A stretch of DNA of 5,477 nucleotides, taken from assembly GCA_003660605.1 (NCBI GenBank), contig QMUN01000069.1, forward strand, positions 1 to 5,477, read 5' to 3'. The position numbers were made by a program, and so were the translations under genes. This DNA comes from Thermococci archaeon (GTDB taxonomy: Archaea > Methanobacteriota_B > Thermococci > Methanofastidiosales > B48-G16). Positions within the stretch are counted from its first letter, which is position 1; every line of letters starts with the position of its first letter. The notes beneath the pieces were generated by a model, which did no database searches, was not told the origin of the DNA, and was given only the letters and a program-made list of their open reading frames with translations. Positions 5,148 through 5,477 of the stretch are shown in pieces.

Positions 5148-5477
5148 GGATTATAGATCTGAGGAGTGACACCGTCACAAAACCTTCTAAAGAAATGCTT
5201 GAATCTATTTTGAATGCTGAATTAGGTGATGACGTATACGGAGAAGATCCTACGGTCAACAAGCTTGAAGAGATTGCTGCTGAGAAGTTGGGCAAAGAGG
5301 ATGCTCTATTAGTTACAAGTGGAACTCAGGGCAATCTGATAAGCGTAATGGCGAGTACGAACAAAGGAGAAGAGGTTATCCTGGAATCGGAGAGCCATAT
5401 ATATTATTATGAGGTAGGCGGGATCGCTGCAGTGGCAAATCTTCTCGTGAAGACCATAAAAGGAAGAATGGGTGTTC
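5144..5477 (+). CDS. ltaE: Low-specificity L-threonine aldolase (N-terminal 111 residues, 3' part beyond window)
   Basis: This is a PLP enzyme of fold type I that cleaves L-threonine or allo-threonine to glycine and acetaldehyde. The visible part matches the family closely: DLRSDTVTKPS (5-15), GDDVYGEDPTVNKLE (28-42), TSGTQGN (58-64, phosphate-binding loop region), and H85 in the SHIYYYE segment, the residue expected to stack on the PLP ring. VGG (91-93) follows. The PLP-binding lysine lies beyond the right edge, so catalytic completeness cannot be judged. The ATG at 5144 overlaps the stop of the preceding membrane protein gene by 4 bp (ATGA). AAAGG upstream is only a weak Shine-Dalgarno, so reinitiation after the upstream stop is likely. 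Related beta-eliminating PLP enzymes share some motifs, but these N-terminal motifs are specific to the aldolase. Confidence 0.94.
   Translation, partial: MRIIDLRSDTVTKPSKEMLESILNAELGDDVYGEDPTVNKLEEIAAEKLGKEDALLVTSGTQGNLISVMASTNKGEEVILESESHIYYYEVGGIAAVANLLVKTIKGRMGV

Noticed and set aside
4730..5295. Minus-strand frames opposite the two-helix protein and threonine aldolase, some Ser/Ile-rich and hydrophobic
   Set aside because: Complement of hydrophobic codons gives apparent membrane-like sequence; the plus-strand genes have promoter, overlap and family support.

Overview
The window is archaeal. It carries an archaeal-type mevalonate-entry cluster (regulator, HMG-CoA synthase, SCP2/archaeal-type thiolase, DUF35 zinc-ribbon/OB-fold protein), BRE/TATA promoters, and Shine-Dalgarno sequences that pair with the archaeal 16S tail (GAGGTGAT). 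The DNA is AT-rich, with many ATA and AGA/AGG codons. Promoter-proximal genes appear leaderless: a TATA box is centred about 24 nt from the ATG and there is no Shine-Dalgarno. Genes inside operons have strong Shine-Dalgarno sequences. This mixture would suit a Thermoplasmatota-like euryarchaeon (Aciduliprofundum- or Thermoplasma-like), but that placement is inference.

Layout. Positions 1-2420 (minus strand) hold HMG-CoA synthase, then acetoacetyl-CoA thiolase, then a DUF35 protein cut by the left edge. They are tightly packed, and each upstream stop codon sits inside the next gene's Shine-Dalgarno. In related archaea these three products form one complex that condenses three acetyl-CoA to HMG-CoA, the entry to isoprenoid lipid synthesis. 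Positions 2507-3220 (minus) hold an XRE-type HTH regulator with an alpha/beta C-terminal region. Its promoter and the HMG-CoA synthase promoter share a 40-bp ungapped similarity (28/40) covering BRE/TATA and an upstream near-palindrome at the same offset. This suggests that it controls both itself and the mevalonate operon.

Positions 3279-4681 (minus) form a second unit: thioredoxin reductase, a zinc-ribbon/DUF4342 protein overlapping it by 14 bp, and a 52-residue one-helix membrane protein that starts 1 nt after the previous stop. A divergent promoter region lies at 4682-4787. Positions 4788-5477 (plus) hold a small two-helix membrane protein of unknown function. It overlaps by ATGA the start of a low-specificity L-threonine aldolase that runs off the right edge.

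Three start codons are set here downstream of the longest possible start: the synthase (2420), the regulator (3220) and the two-helix protein (4788). Promoter geometry or a Shine-Dalgarno supports each choice. No RNA gene, CRISPR array, insertion sequence or long repeat was seen. No gene-free stretch exceeds about 110 bases. The most interesting signals are the shared putative operator, the thioredoxin reductase/DUF4342/mini-membrane-protein cluster, and the regular leaderless promoter spacing.
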